Part shown: positions 27,079 through 37,395 of the stretch, one piece after another
Layout of the letters: the number at the start of each line of letters is the position of its first letter
Numbering within the stretch: the stretch's first letter is position 1
From: Serratia nematodiphila DZ0503SBS1
GTDB lineage: Bacteria > Pseudomonadota > Gammaproteobacteria > Enterobacterales > Enterobacteriaceae
Reading direction: 5' to 3'
Length of the DNA stretch: 64,000 bases
Assembly: GCF_000738675.1 (NCBI RefSeq)
Contig: NZ_JPUX01000002.1
Span: forward strand, 248,001-312,000
Program-made: the position numbers and the translations under genes
Notes under the pieces: generated by a model
Databases searched by the model: none
Told to the model about the DNA's origin: nothing
The model's input: only the letters and a program-made list of their open reading frames with translations

Positions 27079-28065
27079 ATGAACAAAAAACGCAGTGCCT
27101 TGATCGTGTTGTTAATTCTGCTGATCGCGGCCGCCGCTTACGCGGTCTGGCATTACCAACAGCAGCAGGATAAGCCGCTGACGCTGTACGGCAACGTCGA
27201 TATCCGCACGGTCAACCTCGGCTTCCGCGTCGACGGCCGCCTGGCGTCGCTGACGGTGGATGAAGGCGATGCCGTTCAGCCGGGCCAGCTGCTCGGCAAA
27301 CTGGACGATGCCCCCTATCGCAACGCACTGCAGCAGGCCGAGGCCAACGTCGGCAGCGCGCGTGCCAAACTGTCGCTGCTGCAGGCCGGCTATCGCAGCG
27401 AAGAGATCGCCCAGGTGCAGTCAGAAATGGCGCAGCGCCAGTCCGCCTTCGCCTACGCCGACAGCTTCCTGAAGCGCCAGCAAGGGCTGTGGGCGAAAAA
27501 CGCCACGTCCGCCGACGCGCTGGAAGATGCGCGCACCGCCCGCAATCAGGCGCTGGCCAATCTGCAGGCGGCGAAGGACAAGCTGTCGCAATACCGCAGC
27601 GGCAATCGCCCGCAAGAGATTGAACAGGCCAAGGCCGAGGTGGCACAAAGCGAAGCGGCGCTGGCGCAGGCGCAATTGAATCTGCAAGACGCCACGCTGG
27701 TCTCCCCGTCCGCCGGCACGGTGCTGACCCGCGCGGTGGAGCCGGGCACCATGCTCGGCGCCGGCGGCACAGTATTCACCCTGTCGCTGACCCGGCCGGT
27801 GTGGGTGCGCGCCTACGTCAACGAGACCAGCCTGAACCAGGCGGTGCCCGGCACCGAGCTGGAAATTTACACCGACGGCCGCCCCGACAAGCCTTACCAC
27901 GGCAAGATCGGTTTCGTCTCGCCGACCGCGGAGTTCACGCCGAAAAGCGTTGAAACGCCGGATCTGCGCACCGATCTGGTGTACCGCCTGCGGGTGATCG
28001 TCACCGACGCCGACGACGCGCTGCGCCAGGGCATGCCGGTCACCCTGCGCTTCGCCAAACCCTGA
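27079..28065 (+). CDS. ybhG: HlyD-family membrane fusion protein YbhG
   Basis: A 328-residue periplasmic adaptor: one N-terminal membrane anchor (7-27), a lipoyl half-motif, a long coiled-coil hairpin rich in Ala/Gln/Glu (about 95-205), the second lipoyl half and a beta-barrel. It links the YbhFSR inner-membrane ABC exporter to an outer-membrane channel. Follows cecR by 18 bases. Confidence 0.92.
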   Translation: MNKKRSALIVLLILLIAAAAYAVWHYQQQQDKPLTLYGNVDIRTVNLGFRVDGRLASLTVDEGDAVQPGQLLGKLDDAPYRNALQQAEANVGSARAKLSLLQAGYRSEEIAQVQSEMAQRQSAFAYADSFLKRQQGLWAKNATSADALEDARTARNQALANLQAAKDKLSQYRSGNRPQEIEQAKAEVAQSEAALAQAQLNLQDATLVSPSAGTVLTRAVEPGTMLGAGGTVFTLSLTRPVWVRAYVNETSLNQAVPGTELEIYTDGRPDKPYHGKIGFVSPTAEFTPKSVETPDLRTDLVYRLRVIVTDADDALRQGMPVTLRFAKP

Positions 28066-28073
28066 GGCCGGCC

Positions 28074-29810
28074 ATGGAACAGGCGCACACCATCGAGCTG
28101 GAAGGGCTGGAAAAACGCTTCCCGTCGCTTGAGAAACCGGCGGTCGCCAGCCTGACCACCACCCTGCGCAGCGGCGCGGTGATCGGGCTGGTCGGCCCGG
28201 ACGGCGCCGGCAAAACCACCCTGCTGCGCATGCTGGCCGGGCTGCTGCAGCCCAGCAGCGGCAAGCTGCGGGTCGCCGGGCTGGATCCGATCGCGCAGGA
28301 TCGTCAACTGCATGCGATCCTCGGCTACATGCCGCAGAAGTTCGGGCTGTATGAGGATCTGACGGTGATGGAGAACCTGACGCTGTACGCCGATCTGCGC
28401 GGCGTCACCGGCGATCTGCGGCGCCAAACCTTCGAACGGCTATTGAAATTCACCGATCTGACCCGCTTCACCGAGCGCCTGGCGGGCAAGCTGTCCGGTG
28501 GCATGAAGCAAAAACTGGGACTGGCCTGCACGCTGGTGGGCGAACCCCAGGTGCTGCTGCTGGATGAGCCGGGCGTCGGCGTCGATCCTATCTCGCGCCG
28601 CGAGCTGTGGCGCATGGTGCACGAGCTGGCCAACGACGGCATGTTGATCCTGTGGAGCACCTCTTATCTCGACGAGGCCGAGCAGTGCCGCGAAGTGCTG
28701 TTGCTCAACGAGGGTGAGCTGCTGTTCAGCGGCGCGCCGCAGGATCTGACCCAGCGCATGGCCGGACGCACGGTGTTGATCGCCGCGCCGCCCGGCAGCC
28801 ATCGATCGTTGCTGCAGCGGGCGATCTGCCTGCCGGCGGTCACCGACGGCGTGATCCAGGGCAAATACCTGCGCCTGATCCTGAAAGAAGGCGAAGATCA
28901 CCGGCAGCTGCTGCAGGCGCTGGATCTGCCGGACGCCGAACTGGACGAAGCGGATCCGCGCTTCGAGGATGCGTTTATCGATCTGCTCGGCGGCGGCCCC
29001 AACCATCGCTCGGCGCTGGCGGAGATCATGCCGACCGTCAACGGTGAAAGCGGCGAAACGGTGATCGAAGCGGTGCAGCTGACCAAAAAATTCGGCGACT
29101 TCGCCGCCACCGATCACGTCGACTTTCAGGTGCGGCGCGGAGAAATCTTCGGCCTGCTCGGCCCGAACGGCGCCGGCAAGTCCACCACCTTCAAAATGAT
29201 GTGCGGCCTGCTGGTGCCGTCCGGCGGCAAGGCGCTGGTGCTGGGGATGGATCTGAAGACCAGCTCCGGCAAGGCGCGCCAACGCCTCGGCTACATGGCG
29301 CAAAAATTCTCGCTGTACGGCAACCTGACGGTGGCGCAGAACCTGAAGTTCTTCTCCGGCGTCTACGGCCTGGGCGGCAAGGCGCAGCGCGACAAAATCG
29401 ACGAGATGTCGCGCGCCTTCAACTTCGCGCCGATCCTCGATCAGACGCCGGACGCGCTGCCCCTCGGCTTCAAACAGCGCCTGGCGCTGGCCTGCGCGCT
29501 GATGCACGAACCGGATATTCTGTTCCTCGACGAACCGACTTCCGGCGTCGATCCGCTGACGCGGCGCGAGTTCTGGCTGCACATCAACGGCATGGTCGAC
29601 AAGGGCGTCACGGTGATGGTGACCACCCACTTTATGGACGAGGCGGAATACTGCGACCGCATCGGCCTGGTGTATCGCGGCAAGATCATCGCCGCCGGCA
29701 CGCCGGACGATCTCAAACAACAGGTGGCGCGCGACGACAATCCCAGCCCTTCGATGGAGCAGGCGTTTATCGAGCTGGTGCAGGGCTACGACGAGGAGGA
29801 AACGCGGTGA
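28074..29810 (+). CDS. ybhF: Double ABC ATPase YbhF
   Basis: A 578-residue ATPase with two nucleotide-binding domains. Half 1 has Walker [10 protein letters not shown], signature [12 protein letters not shown] and Walker [12 protein letters not shown]. Half 2 has [10 protein letters not shown], a degenerate signature [12 protein letters not shown] where LSGG is expected, and [11 protein letters not shown]. It drives the YbhSR exporter of drugs and cations. It starts nine bases after ybhG and overlaps ybhS by four. Confidence 0.92.
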   Translation: MEQAHTIELEGLEKRFPSLEKPAVASLTTTLRSGAVIGLVGPDGAGKTTLLRMLAGLLQPSSGKLRVAGLDPIAQDRQLHAILGYMPQKFGLYEDLTVMENLTLYADLRGVTGDLRRQTFERLLKFTDLTRFTERLAGKLSGGMKQKLGLACTLVGEPQVLLLDEPGVGVDPISRRELWRMVHELANDGMLILWSTSYLDEAEQCREVLLLNEGELLFSGAPQDLTQRMAGRTVLIAAPPGSHRSLLQRAICLPAVTDGVIQGKYLRLILKEGEDHRQLLQALDLPDAELDEADPRFEDAFIDLLGGGPNHRSALAEIMPTVNGESGETVIEAVQLTKKFGDFAATDHVDFQVRRGEIFGLLGPNGAGKSTTFKMMCGLLVPSGGKALVLGMDLKTSSGKARQRLGYMAQKFSLYGNLTVAQNLKFFSGVYGLGGKAQRDKIDEMSRAFNFAPILDQTPDALPLGFKQRLALACALMHEPDILFLDEPTSGVDPLTRREFWLHINGMVDKGVTVMVTTHFMDEAEYCDRIGLVYRGKIIAAGTPDDLKQQVARDDNPSPSMEQAFIELVQGYDEEETR

Positions 29811-30961
29811 GCGATAACCGACCCCCAATCGACGACGGCGGCTTCTCCTGGCGCCGGCTGCGCGCGCTGTGCCTGAAGGAGACGCGGCAGATACTGCGCG
29901 ATCCCAGCAGCGGCCTGATCGCCTTCGTCATCCCGCTGATGCTGCTGTTTATCTTCGGCTACGGCATCAACCTGGACTCCAGCAAGCTGCATCTGGGCAT
30001 TCTGATGGAGCAACAGAGCGAAGACGCGCGCGATCTGGCCCACGCCTTCGCCGGCTCGCCCTATATCGAACCGACCATCAGCGACAACCGCCAGCAGCTG
30101 ATCCAGCAGATGCAGGCCGGCACGATCCGCGGCCTGGTGGTGATCCCGGTGGATTTCGACCAGCGCATGGCGCGCCCGCACGACAGCGCCCCTATCCAGG
30201 TGATCACCGACGGCAGCGAGCCGAACACCGCCAACTTCGTGCAGGGCTATGCCCAGGGCGTATGGCAAGTTTGGCAGCAGCAACGCGCCGCCGATCGGGG
30301 AAGCAGCGACAAGCCGCTGATTGACGTGCAGATGCGCTACTGGTTCAACCCGGCGGCCATCAGCCGGCACTACATCATTCCCGGCGCCATCACCATCATC
30401 ATGACGGTGATCGGCGCCATTCTCACCTCGCTGGTGATCGCCCGCGAATGGGAGCGCGGCACCATGGAGGCCCTGCTGTCCACCCAGGTGACGCGCAGCG
30501 AGCTGCTGCTCTCCAAGCTGATCCCCTATTACTTCCTCGGCATGATCGCCATGGCGCTGTGCATGGCGGTGGCGGTGTGGGTGCTCGGCGTGCCCTATCG
30601 CGGTTCGCTGCCGATCCTGCTGCTGATCAGCAGCCTGTTCCTCGCCAGCACCCTCGGCATGGGCCTGCTGATCTCCACCCTCACCCGCAACCAGTTCAAC
30701 GCGGCGATGGTGGCGCTGAACGCCGCCTTTCTGCCGTCGATCATGCTGTCCGGCTTCATTTTCCAAATCGACAGCATGCCGGCCATCGTGCGCGCGGTGA
30801 CCTACATCATTCCGGCGCGTTACTTCGTCAGCACGCTGCAAACGCTGTTCCTGGCGGGCAACGTCGGCACCGTGCTGGCGATCAATCTGCTGTTCCTGAT
30901 CGCTTCCGCCGTGGTGTTCATCGGCCTGACGGCCTGGAAAACCCAGCGCCGGCTGGATTAA
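29807..30961 (+). CDS. ybhS: ABC-2 permease YbhS
   Basis: A 384-residue ABC-2-type permease: one helix near residue 35, a large periplasmic domain (50-180) and five C-terminal helices, with the segment [18 protein letters not shown] typical of the family. The start is GTG 29807, overlapping the ybhF stop (GTGA). Pairs with YbhR. Confidence 0.9.
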   Translation: MSDNRPPIDDGGFSWRRLRALCLKETRQILRDPSSGLIAFVIPLMLLFIFGYGINLDSSKLHLGILMEQQSEDARDLAHAFAGSPYIEPTISDNRQQLIQQMQAGTIRGLVVIPVDFDQRMARPHDSAPIQVITDGSEPNTANFVQGYAQGVWQVWQQQRAADRGSSDKPLIDVQMRYWFNPAAISRHYIIPGAITIIMTVIGAILTSLVIAREWERGTMEALLSTQVTRSELLLSKLIPYYFLGMIAMALCMAVAVWVLGVPYRGSLPILLLISSLFLASTLGMGLLISTLTRNQFNAAMVALNAAFLPSIMLSGFIFQIDSMPAIVRAVTYIIPARYFVSTLQTLFLAGNVGTVLAINLLFLIASAVVFIGLTAWKTQRRLD

Positions 30962-30973
30962 GGAGAAAGAGCG

Positions 30974-32080
30974 ATGTTTCACCGTCTGTTGACGCTTATC
31001 ATCAAGGAAATGCAGGCGCTGCTGCGCGATCCGCAAACCCGCGCCATCCTGATCATGCCGGTGATCCTGCAGGTGCTGCTGTTCCCGTTCGCCGCGACGC
31101 TGGAAGTCACCAACGCCACCATCGCGGTCTACAGTGAGGACAGCGGCCAGGCCTCGGTGGAGCTGACCCAACGCTTCGCCAAGGCCAAAGCCTTCTCCCA
31201 TGTGCTGCTGCTGCGCAATCCGCAGGAGATAAAGACCACCATCGACAACCAGCGGGCGCTGCTGCTGATCCGCTTCCCGGCGCAGTTCTCGCGCGATATC
31301 GCCGCCGGCCACACCGCGCCGCTGCAGCTGCTGCTCGACGGGCGCAACTCCAACAGCGCGCAGATCGCCGCCAACTACGTGCAGCAGATCGTGCAGGAAT
31401 ATCAGAACGAGCTGCTCGGCAACCGCGCCAAACCCAACAACAGCGAACTGGTGGTGCGCAACTGGTATAACCCGAATCTGGACTACAAATGGTTTGTGGT
31501 ACCGTCGCTGATCGCCATGATCACCACCATCGGCGTGCTGATCGTCACCTCGCTGTCGGTGGCGCGCGAACGCGAACAGGGCACGCTGGAACAGCTGCTG
31601 GTCTCGCCGCTCACCACCTGGCAGATCTTTATCGGCAAGGCGGTGCCGGCGCTGATCGTCGCCAGCTTCCAGTCCAGCATCGTGCTGTTGATCGGCATCT
31701 TCCTGTACCAGATCCCGTTCGCCGGATCGCTGTTGCTGTTCTATGCCACCATGCTGCTCTACGGGCTGTCGCTGGTCGGTTTCGGCCTGCTGATCTCGTC
31801 GCTGTGCGCCACTCAGCAGCAGGCGTTTATCGGCGTGTTCGTGTTCATGATGCCGGCGATCCTGCTCTCGGGGTATGTCTCGCCGGTGGAGAATATGCCG
31901 ATGTGGCTGCAGGATCTGACCTGGGTGAACCCGATACGCCACTTCACCGACATCACCAAGCAGATCTACCTGAAGGACGCCAGCTTCAGCATTATCTGGC
32001 GCAGCCTGTGGCCGCTGCTGGTGATCACCGCCACCACCGGCAGCGCCGCCTACGCGCTGTTCCGCCGCAAGATCGCATAA
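30974..32080 (+). CDS. ybhR: ABC-2 permease YbhR
   Basis: A 368-residue ABC-2-type permease with the same layout as YbhS (single N-terminal helix, periplasmic domain, five C-terminal helices; [17 protein letters not shown] motif). The two permeases form the membrane core of the YbhGFSR exporter. GGAG precedes the ATG. Confidence 0.92.
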   Translation: MFHRLLTLIIKEMQALLRDPQTRAILIMPVILQVLLFPFAATLEVTNATIAVYSEDSGQASVELTQRFAKAKAFSHVLLLRNPQEIKTTIDNQRALLLIRFPAQFSRDIAAGHTAPLQLLLDGRNSNSAQIAANYVQQIVQEYQNELLGNRAKPNNSELVVRNWYNPNLDYKWFVVPSLIAMITTIGVLIVTSLSVAREREQGTLEQLLVSPLTTWQIFIGKAVPALIVASFQSSIVLLIGIFLYQIPFAGSLLLFYATMLLYGLSLVGFGLLISSLCATQQQAFIGVFVFMMPAILLSGYVSPVENMPMWLQDLTWVNPIRHFTDITKQIYLKDASFSIIWRSLWPLLVITATTGSAAYALFRRKIA

Positions 32081-32113
32081 AAAAAGCTCTGCATATCACA
32101 TGCAGAGCTTTTT
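32081..32113. terminator. Bidirectional terminator after ybhR and ybhL
   Basis: AAAAAGCTCTGCAT-ATCAC-ATGCAGAGCTTTTT, a 14-base perfect stem including A/U tracts on both sides. Confidence 0.92.
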
Positions 32114-32150
32114 GATCGCCAGATACCCTAAGGCTTGAAAGACGACGGAT

Positions 32151-32861
32151 TTAGCGGCGGTTGCCGAAGATGCGCAGCAACATCAGGAACAGGTTGATGA
32201 AGTCGAGATACAGCGTCAGCGCGCCGACGATGGCGTACTTGCGGAAGCCGTCTTTATCATCGGCGTTCAGCTGCTCGCCCATCGCTTTGAGTTTTTGCGT
32301 GTCGTACGCGGTCAGACCGACGAACACCACCACCCCGATGTAGGTAATCGCCCACATCAGCGCGGTGCTTTTCAGCCAGATGTTCACCAACGAGGCCAGC
32401 ACGATGCCGATCAGCGCCATGAACAGCATGCTGCCAAAGCCGCTCAGATCGCGCTTGGTGGTGTAGCCGTACAGGCTCATGGCGCCGAACATGCCGGCGG
32501 TGACCACGAAGGTGCTGGCGATCGAGCTGTAGGTATAAGCGATGAAGATGCTCGACAGCGTCAGCCCGGTCAGCGCCGAGTAGAGCATGAACAGCGAGGT
32601 GGCCACCGCGCCGCTCAGGCGGTTGACCATGCCGGAAATCACGAACACCAGCGCCAACTGGGCGATGATCAGACCGAAGAAGGTGATCTGACTGGAGAAG
32701 ATGAAGTTAAGGATCTCGGGCGTATTGGCCGCATACCAGGAAACGAACGCCGTCAGCAGCAGACCGCAGGTCATCCAGCCGTAAACCTGCGCCATGTAGG
32801 CCTGAATGCCGCTGTTGGCACGTTCGACGATTGAACCATTAGAGCGTGGATATCGGTCCAT
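32151..32861 (-). CDS. ybhL: BAX inhibitor-1-like membrane protein YbhL
   Basis: A 236-residue inner-membrane protein with seven helices of the BI-1/YccA family (ALTGLTLSSIFIAYTYSSIASTF; AYDTQKLKAMGEQ near the C-terminus). Relatives act as calcium leak channels or interact with FtsH. The start ATG 32861 (MDRYPRS) matches E. coli YbhL; the upstream start lacks support. Confidence 0.93.
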   Translation of the reverse strand: MDRYPRSNGSIVERANSGIQAYMAQVYGWMTCGLLLTAFVSWYAANTPEILNFIFSSQITFFGLIIAQLALVFVISGMVNRLSGAVATSLFMLYSALTGLTLSSIFIAYTYSSIASTFVVTAGMFGAMSLYGYTTKRDLSGFGSMLFMALIGIVLASLVNIWLKSTALMWAITYIGVVVFVGLTAYDTQKLKAMGEQLNADDKDGFRKYAIVGALTLYLDFINLFLMLLRIFGNRR

Positions 32862-32894
32862 GACGGTTACCTTTTGCGTTGTAAACAAGATTCC

Positions 32895-32916
32895 GAAGCC
32901 CCGCGAACGGGGCTTC
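32895..32916 (-). terminator. UUCG-capped hairpin between moaE and ybhL
   Basis: On the minus strand GAAGCCCCG-UUCG-CGGGGCUUC, a 9-base stem closed by a stable UUCG tetraloop, 33 bases before the ybhL start. There is no immediate U tract. It could partly terminate the moa operon or protect the ybhL leader. Confidence 0.5.
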
Positions 32917-32991
32917 GCCTGCTATAAGCGTACCACAGAATAGGCCGCGCGAAAGCGGCAAAGGTCTTGATTTGTTTCCGCTGTTGACGCG

Positions 32992-33459
32992 TTATTTAGC
33001 CGCGTCGTGCCAGCGCTGCGCGGCCTCGCGATCGCTGTCGCGAGCGTCCACCCAACGATCGCCCTGGCCGGTCGCTTCGCGCTTCCAGAACGGCGCGCGG
33101 GTCTTCAGGTAGTCCATGATGAACTCGCTGGCGGCGAACGCCATGCCGCGGTGCGCGCCGGTCACGCCAACGAACACGATCTCGTCGCCGGGATACAACG
33201 CGCCGACGCGGTGGATCACCGTCACGCGCTGCAGCGGCCAGCGGCTGCGCGCCTCGGCCACGATCTCCGCCAGCGCCTTCTCGGTCATGCCGGGGTAGTG
33301 TTCCAGCGTCAGCGCGCTGACGTCGTCACCAAGGTTATGGTTGCGCACCTTGCCGGTGAAGGTCACCACCGCGCCGTCGGCGTCGCACTGCGCCAGCCAC
33401 TGATACTCGTCGCCGACGTTGAACGGCGCTTCGCCCACGCGAATGCGGGTGTTTTCCAT
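32992..33459 (-). CDS. moaE: Molybdopterin synthase large subunit MoaE
   Basis: A 155-residue catalytic subunit that with MoaD inserts two sulfurs into cyclic pyranopterin monophosphate. The motifs HRVGALYPGDEIVFVGVTGAHR and the lysine segment FWKREATG are typical. It lies two bases after moaD. Confidence 0.95.
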   Translation of the reverse strand: MENTRIRVGEAPFNVGDEYQWLAQCDADGAVVTFTGKVRNHNLGDDVSALTLEHYPGMTEKALAEIVAEARSRWPLQRVTVIHRVGALYPGDEIVFVGVTGAHRGMAFAASEFIMDYLKTRAPFWKREATGQGDRWVDARDSDREAAQRWHDAAK

Positions 33460-33461
33460 GC

Positions 33462-33707
33462 TTACCCCCCGGTGACCGGCGGGAAGAAGGCCACTTCATC
33501 GCCGGCGCGCAGCGGGTGATCCGCCGCCACCAGCGACTGATTGACCGCCGCCAGCAGCTTGCCGGACTCCAGCGCCAGCGCCCAGCGATCGCCGCGCGCG
33601 CACAGCGCCTGACGCAACGCCTCAACGGTGGGATAATCCGCCGGCATCGACAGCGCGCCGGTGCCCACCAGTTCGCGCACCTGCGCGAAGAAAAGAATAT
33701 CGATCAT
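33462..33707 (-). CDS. moaD: Molybdopterin synthase sulfur carrier MoaD
   Basis: An 81-residue ubiquitin-fold protein ending in the required Gly-Gly (PPVTGG), which MoeB adenylates and which is then thiocarboxylated. The start overlaps the moaC stop by four bases. Confidence 0.95.
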   Translation of the reverse strand: MIDILFFAQVRELVGTGALSMPADYPTVEALRQALCARGDRWALALESGKLLAAVNQSLVAADHPLRAGDEVAFFPPVTGG

Positions 33708-34183
33708 GCGTTCACCTTAAAATCGCCGGATTTGCCGCCGCTTTTCGCCAGCAGGCGCACCGGGCCGATCACCATGTCTTTCTGTACCGCTTTGCACATG
33801 TCATAGATGGTCAATGCCGCCACCGAGGCGGCGGTCAGCGCCTCCATCTCGACGCCGGTTTTGCCGGTCAGCCGGCAGCAGGTTTCGATGCGCACCCGGC
33901 TGTGCTCCGTCTGCGCCTCCAGCTGCACTTCGACTTTGCTCAACATCAGCGGGTGGCACAGCGGGATCAGTTCCCAGGTGCGTTTGGCCGCCTGAATGCC
34001 GGCGATGCGCGCCGTGGCGAACACGTCGCCCTTGTGATGGCTGCCGTCGACGATCATCGCCAACGTGGCGGGCAGCATCTCGACGAAGGCTTCGGCGCGC
34101 GCCTCGCGCACCGTTTCGGCCTTGGCGGAAACGTCGACCATATGGGCTTCGCCGGCGGCGTTAATATGGGTTAGCTGTGTCAT
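33704..34183 (-). CDS. moaC: Cyclic pyranopterin monophosphate synthase MoaC
   Basis: A 159-residue enzyme that converts the MoaA product to cyclic pyranopterin monophosphate. Conserved stretches [24 protein letters not shown] and [12 protein letters not shown] are intact. Third gene of the moa operon, three bases after moaB. Confidence 0.95.
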   Translation of the reverse strand: MTQLTHINAAGEAHMVDVSAKAETVREARAEAFVEMLPATLAMIVDGSHHKGDVFATARIAGIQAAKRTWELIPLCHPLMLSKVEVQLEAQTEHSRVRIETCCRLTGKTGVEMEALTAASVAALTIYDMCKAVQKDMVIGPVRLLAKSGGKSGDFKVNA

Positions 34184-34186
34184 GAC

Positions 34187-34702
34187 TCAGGGCTTCTTCA
34201 AATGGGGTTGGAAGTTGCACGGGCGATGGCGCGCGTCCAACTGCTCTTCGATAATCCGCTCCCAGGCGGTGCGGCAGGCGCGGGTGGAGCCCGGCATGGC
34301 GAAAATCACCGTGCGGTTGGCCAGGCCGGCCAGCGCGCGCGACTGGATCGTCGCGGTGCCGATCTCTTCGTACGACACCATGCGGAACAGTTCGCCAAAC
34401 CCTTCCACCTCTCTGTCAAACAGCGGCAACAGCGCTTCCGGCGTGTTGTCGCGCGCGGTAAAACCGGTGCCGCCGGTGATCAGCACCGCCTGCACGTTGT
34501 CATCGGCAATCCACGCGGAAACCCGCGCGCGGATCTGGTAAATGTCATCTTTGACGATGGCGCGATCCACCACCTGATGGCCGGCTTCCCGCGCCGCGTC
34601 CTGCAGATATTGGCCGGAGGTGTCTTCCGCCTCGCCGCGGCTGTCGGACACGGTCAGGATGGCGATATGCGCCGGAATAAACTCGCTGCTCGCATGGCTC
34701 AT
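34187..34702 (-). CDS. moaB: MoaB
   Basis: A 171-residue MogA/MoaB-fold protein that binds molybdopterin; its exact role in enterobacteria is not settled. ILTVSDSRGEAEDTSG and TGGTGFTARDNTPEAL are the family motifs. Second gene of the operon. Confidence 0.93.
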   Translation of the reverse strand: MSHASSEFIPAHIAILTVSDSRGEAEDTSGQYLQDAAREAGHQVVDRAIVKDDIYQIRARVSAWIADDNVQAVLITGGTGFTARDNTPEALLPLFDREVEGFGELFRMVSYEEIGTATIQSRALAGLANRTVIFAMPGSTRACRTAWERIIEEQLDARHRPCNFQPHLKKP

Positions 34703-34726
34703 GGTTCAATAAGCTCCTATTGGCTG

Positions 34727-35713
34727 TCAGCCGCCGATAAACGACAGGTTCTGGGTGATCCCGCTGTTGCCCTGATGCAGGAAATGGGTCTGCTTCTTGC
34801 TCAGCAGCCCGCTCTGGATGCGCGCCTTCAGCGCGTCGAGCTGGCCGTCGTCCGCCAGCAGATCGCGCAGGGGCACCCCCTGCTCGCCGAACAGGCACAG
34901 GTGCAGATTGCCGATGGAAGAAACGCGCAGCCGGTTGCAGCTGGCGCAGAAGTCTTTTTCATACGGCATGATAAGACCCACCTCACCCTGGTAGTCCGGG
35001 TGGCTGAACACCTGCGCCGGGCCGTCGCTGCGGCCGCGCGCCTGGCGCTGCCAGCCCTGCTGTTCCAGCTGCCGGCGAATCACTTCGCCGGAAACGTGGT
35101 GTTTGCGAAACAGCTCGCCGCCCTCGCCGGTTTCCATCAGTTCGATAAAACGCAGCTGGATCGGCCGATCCTTGATCCAGGCGAGAAAGGCGCCGAGCTG
35201 CTGGTGATTGACGTCGCGCATCAGCACGGCGTTGACCTTGACCTTGCTGAAACCGGCGCTGAAGGCGGCGTCGATGCCGTCCATCACCTGGCGGAACTTG
35301 TCCTGGCCGGTGATGGCGTGAAACTGACGGGGATCCAGGCTGTCGATGCTGACGTTGATCGCCGTCAGACCGGCCTCACGCCAGGCGGCGACGTCGCGCG
35401 CCAGACGGTAACCGTTGGTGGTGACCGCCAGCGTGCGGATGGCCGGGTTTTCCCGCACGGCGGCGATGATCTCGGTAAAATCACGGCGCAGCGAAGGCTC
35501 GCCGCCGGTCAGGCGCACCTTTTCGGTGCCCAGTTCGGCGAACGCGCGGCTGACGCGGCGGATTTCATCCAGCGACAGGAAGCTTTTCGGGCTGCCGCTC
35601 GGCTTGTAGCCATCGGGCAGACAATAGGTGCAACGAAAGTTGCACACGTCGGTGATCGACAAGCGCAGGTAATAGAACTTGCGCTCATAAGCATCAATGA
35701 GTTGCGGTACCAT
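34727..35713 (-). CDS. moaA: GTP 3',8-cyclase MoaA
   Basis: A 328-residue radical-SAM enzyme starting molybdenum cofactor synthesis from GTP. The N-terminal cluster is CNFRCTYC and the C-terminal one lies in CASCNRLR...LHLCLF; the chain ends in Gly-Gly (SFIGG), needed for activity. Start ATG 35713 with AAGGTG upstream; the longer reading would run into the leader RNA. Confidence 0.95.
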   Translation of the reverse strand: MVPQLIDAYERKFYYLRLSITDVCNFRCTYCLPDGYKPSGSPKSFLSLDEIRRVSRAFAELGTEKVRLTGGEPSLRRDFTEIIAAVRENPAIRTLAVTTNGYRLARDVAAWREAGLTAINVSIDSLDPRQFHAITGQDKFRQVMDGIDAAFSAGFSKVKVNAVLMRDVNHQQLGAFLAWIKDRPIQLRFIELMETGEGGELFRKHHVSGEVIRRQLEQQGWQRQARGRSDGPAQVFSHPDYQGEVGLIMPYEKDFCASCNRLRVSSIGNLHLCLFGEQGVPLRDLLADDGQLDALKARIQSGLLSKKQTHFLHQGNSGITQNLSFIGG

Positions 35714-35725
35714 AACACCTTTCCA

Positions 35726-35835
35726 AAGTCGGGAGATGCGAGCGTTTCCCCTCTGCACCCTGGTGGCTGACTTCGCCACGGCCCAGGCGCCATATCGTTC
35801 CGGATGAACAACGTAGGCGCAGGGGCTAGGAGTTT
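35726..35835 (-). ncRNA. Probable molybdenum cofactor (Moco) riboswitch
   Basis: The moaA leader on the minus strand contains the hairpin GUGGC-N7-GCCAC (35763-35779) followed by GGGUGCAGAGGGGAAAC and GCUCGCAUCUCCCGAC, ending just before the moaA ribosome site. This agrees in order and sequence with the E. coli moaA Moco RNA element as I remember it, which shuts off moa expression when cofactor is present. Secondary structure was not computed. Confidence 0.75.
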
Positions 35836-35930
35836 GATTTCTCTTCCCGCTACCTTGAGTAGCCGGAATGAAACCGTGGTTTTCAGCAGAATTCTAGCGC
35901 TAATCGGCAACGATAGCCAACGCGTTAATT

Positions 35931-35954
35931 CGCTATATAATTGTCTATACAGCG
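35931..35954. promoter_or_regulatory. ModE site upstream of moaA
   Basis: CGCTATAT-AATTGTCT-ATACAGCG is a 24-base palindrome with the ModE architecture (CGnTAT at each end, AT-rich core). In E. coli ModE-molybdate activates the moa operon. The spacing equals that of the modA site at 55733-55756. Confidence 0.75.
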
Positions 35955-36104
35955 TTTTTAGACGCCGTCTATTCGGGTAAACCATGATAAACATCGCTTG
36001 CGTGGACGAATTGACCAGAATCACGCAAATGACACTCTTTATCGCGTTTTTATGCCGGATCCGCTACCTTATGCCGGCAGTTCAGCCCCTTTGTAAGGAA
36101 ATTT

Positions 36105-37022
36105 ATGCGTAATCGTACCCTGGCCGATCTCGACCGCGTGGTGGCGTTGGGCGGCGGACACGGTCTGGGCCGTGTGATGTCGGCCCTGTCGTCCTTAGGC
36201 TCCCGCCTGACCGGCATCGTCACCACCACCGACAACGGCGGTTCCACCGGCCGCATCCGCCGTTCGGAAGGCGGCATTGCCTGGGGCGATACCCGCAACT
36301 GCCTCAACCAGCTGATCACCGAACCGAGCGTCGCCTCGGCGATGTTCGAATACCGTTTCAGCGGCAACGGTGAGCTGGCCGGCCATAACCTGGGCAACCT
36401 GATGCTGAAAGCGCTGGATCACCTGAGCGTGCGCCCGCTGGAAGCGATCAACCTGGTGCGCAGCTTGCTGAAGGTGGACGCGGCGCTGATCCCGATGTCG
36501 GAGCAGCCGGTGGATTTGATGGCGCACGATCACGAAGGCAATCACGTTTACGGTGAAGTGAATGTCGATCAACTGACTCTTATGCCGCAGGAGCTGATGC
36601 TGTCGCCCCCGGTCAACGCCACGCGCGAAGCGCTGGACGCCATCGCGCAAGCCGACGTGATCCTGATCGGGCCGGGCAGCTTCCTCACCAGCCTGATGCC
36701 GCTGCTGCTGCTGGACGATCTCACCCAGGCGCTGCGCCGCAGCAGCGCCAGCATGATCTATATCGGCAACCTCGGCCGCGAACTGAGCGTGGCCGCCGCG
36801 GCGCTGTCGTTAAAGGATAAGCTGACGCTGATGGAAGAGAAGATCGGCCGCCGGATGATCGATGCGCTGATTGTCGGCCCGGCGGTGGACACCAGTGAAG
36901 TGCAGGATCGGGTGGTGATTCAACAGCCGCTGGAAGCGAGCGACATCCCCTACCGCCACGATCGCCAGCTGCTGCGCCAGGCGCTGGATCACGCGCTGGT
37001 GGAGCTGGCCGCCCGCCGCTGA
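36105..37022 (+). CDS. yvcK: YvcK/YbhK-family protein
   Basis: A 305-residue member of the CofD-like/gluconeogenesis-factor family (E. coli YbhK), cytosolic, binding UDP-sugars in Gram-positive relatives and affecting cell-wall and carbon metabolism. [13 protein letters not shown] and [13 protein letters not shown] are the nucleotide-binding signatures. The place between moaA and uvrB matches E. coli. Confidence 0.92.
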   Translation: MRNRTLADLDRVVALGGGHGLGRVMSALSSLGSRLTGIVTTTDNGGSTGRIRRSEGGIAWGDTRNCLNQLITEPSVASAMFEYRFSGNGELAGHNLGNLMLKALDHLSVRPLEAINLVRSLLKVDAALIPMSEQPVDLMAHDHEGNHVYGEVNVDQLTLMPQELMLSPPVNATREALDAIAQADVILIGPGSFLTSLMPLLLLDDLTQALRRSSASMIYIGNLGRELSVAAAALSLKDKLTLMEEKIGRRMIDALIVGPAVDTSEVQDRVVIQQPLEASDIPYRHDRQLLRQALDHALVELAARR

Positions 37023-37028
37023 CCGAAT

Positions 37029-37295
37029 TTAGCCGTCGCGCTCGCGCAGCCAGGGATTATCGCTGGTCGGGGCGGGATGGCTGACCATATCGATATACAG
37101 CTCTTCCACCTCTTTGCGCGCCCAGGGCGTGCGACGCAAAAACTTCAGGCTGGACTTGATGCTCGGATCGCTGCGGAAGCAGTTAATGCGAATGCGCGCG
37201 CCCAGTTCGGACCAACCGTAGTGATCCACCAGTTTATTCAGCAGTTGCTCCAGCGTCACGCCGTGCAGCGGGTCTTTAGACTGGTGTTGGCTCAT
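37029..37295 (-). CDS. VF530-family (DUF2132) small protein
   Basis: An 88-residue protein with the family core [19 protein letters not shown] and [24 protein letters not shown]. The solved VF530 fold suggests DNA binding, but no role is established. Convergent with yvcK, seven bases apart. Confidence 0.88.
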   Translation of the reverse strand: MSQHQSKDPLHGVTLEQLLNKLVDHYGWSELGARIRINCFRSDPSIKSSLKFLRRTPWARKEVEELYIDMVSHPAPTSDNPWLRERDG

Positions 37296-37395
37296 GTTCG
37301 GTACTCTTCGTGGTCAAATCGGGCCGCACACCATAACAGCTTTGACGCGGCCGACAAGGAATTTTGACGCCCACAGCGCGGGCGCCGTCCAACGG

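Noticed and set aside
29786..31942. 718-codon open frame antisense to ybhS and ybhR
   Set aside because: Low-complexity basic translation opposite two secure permease genes.
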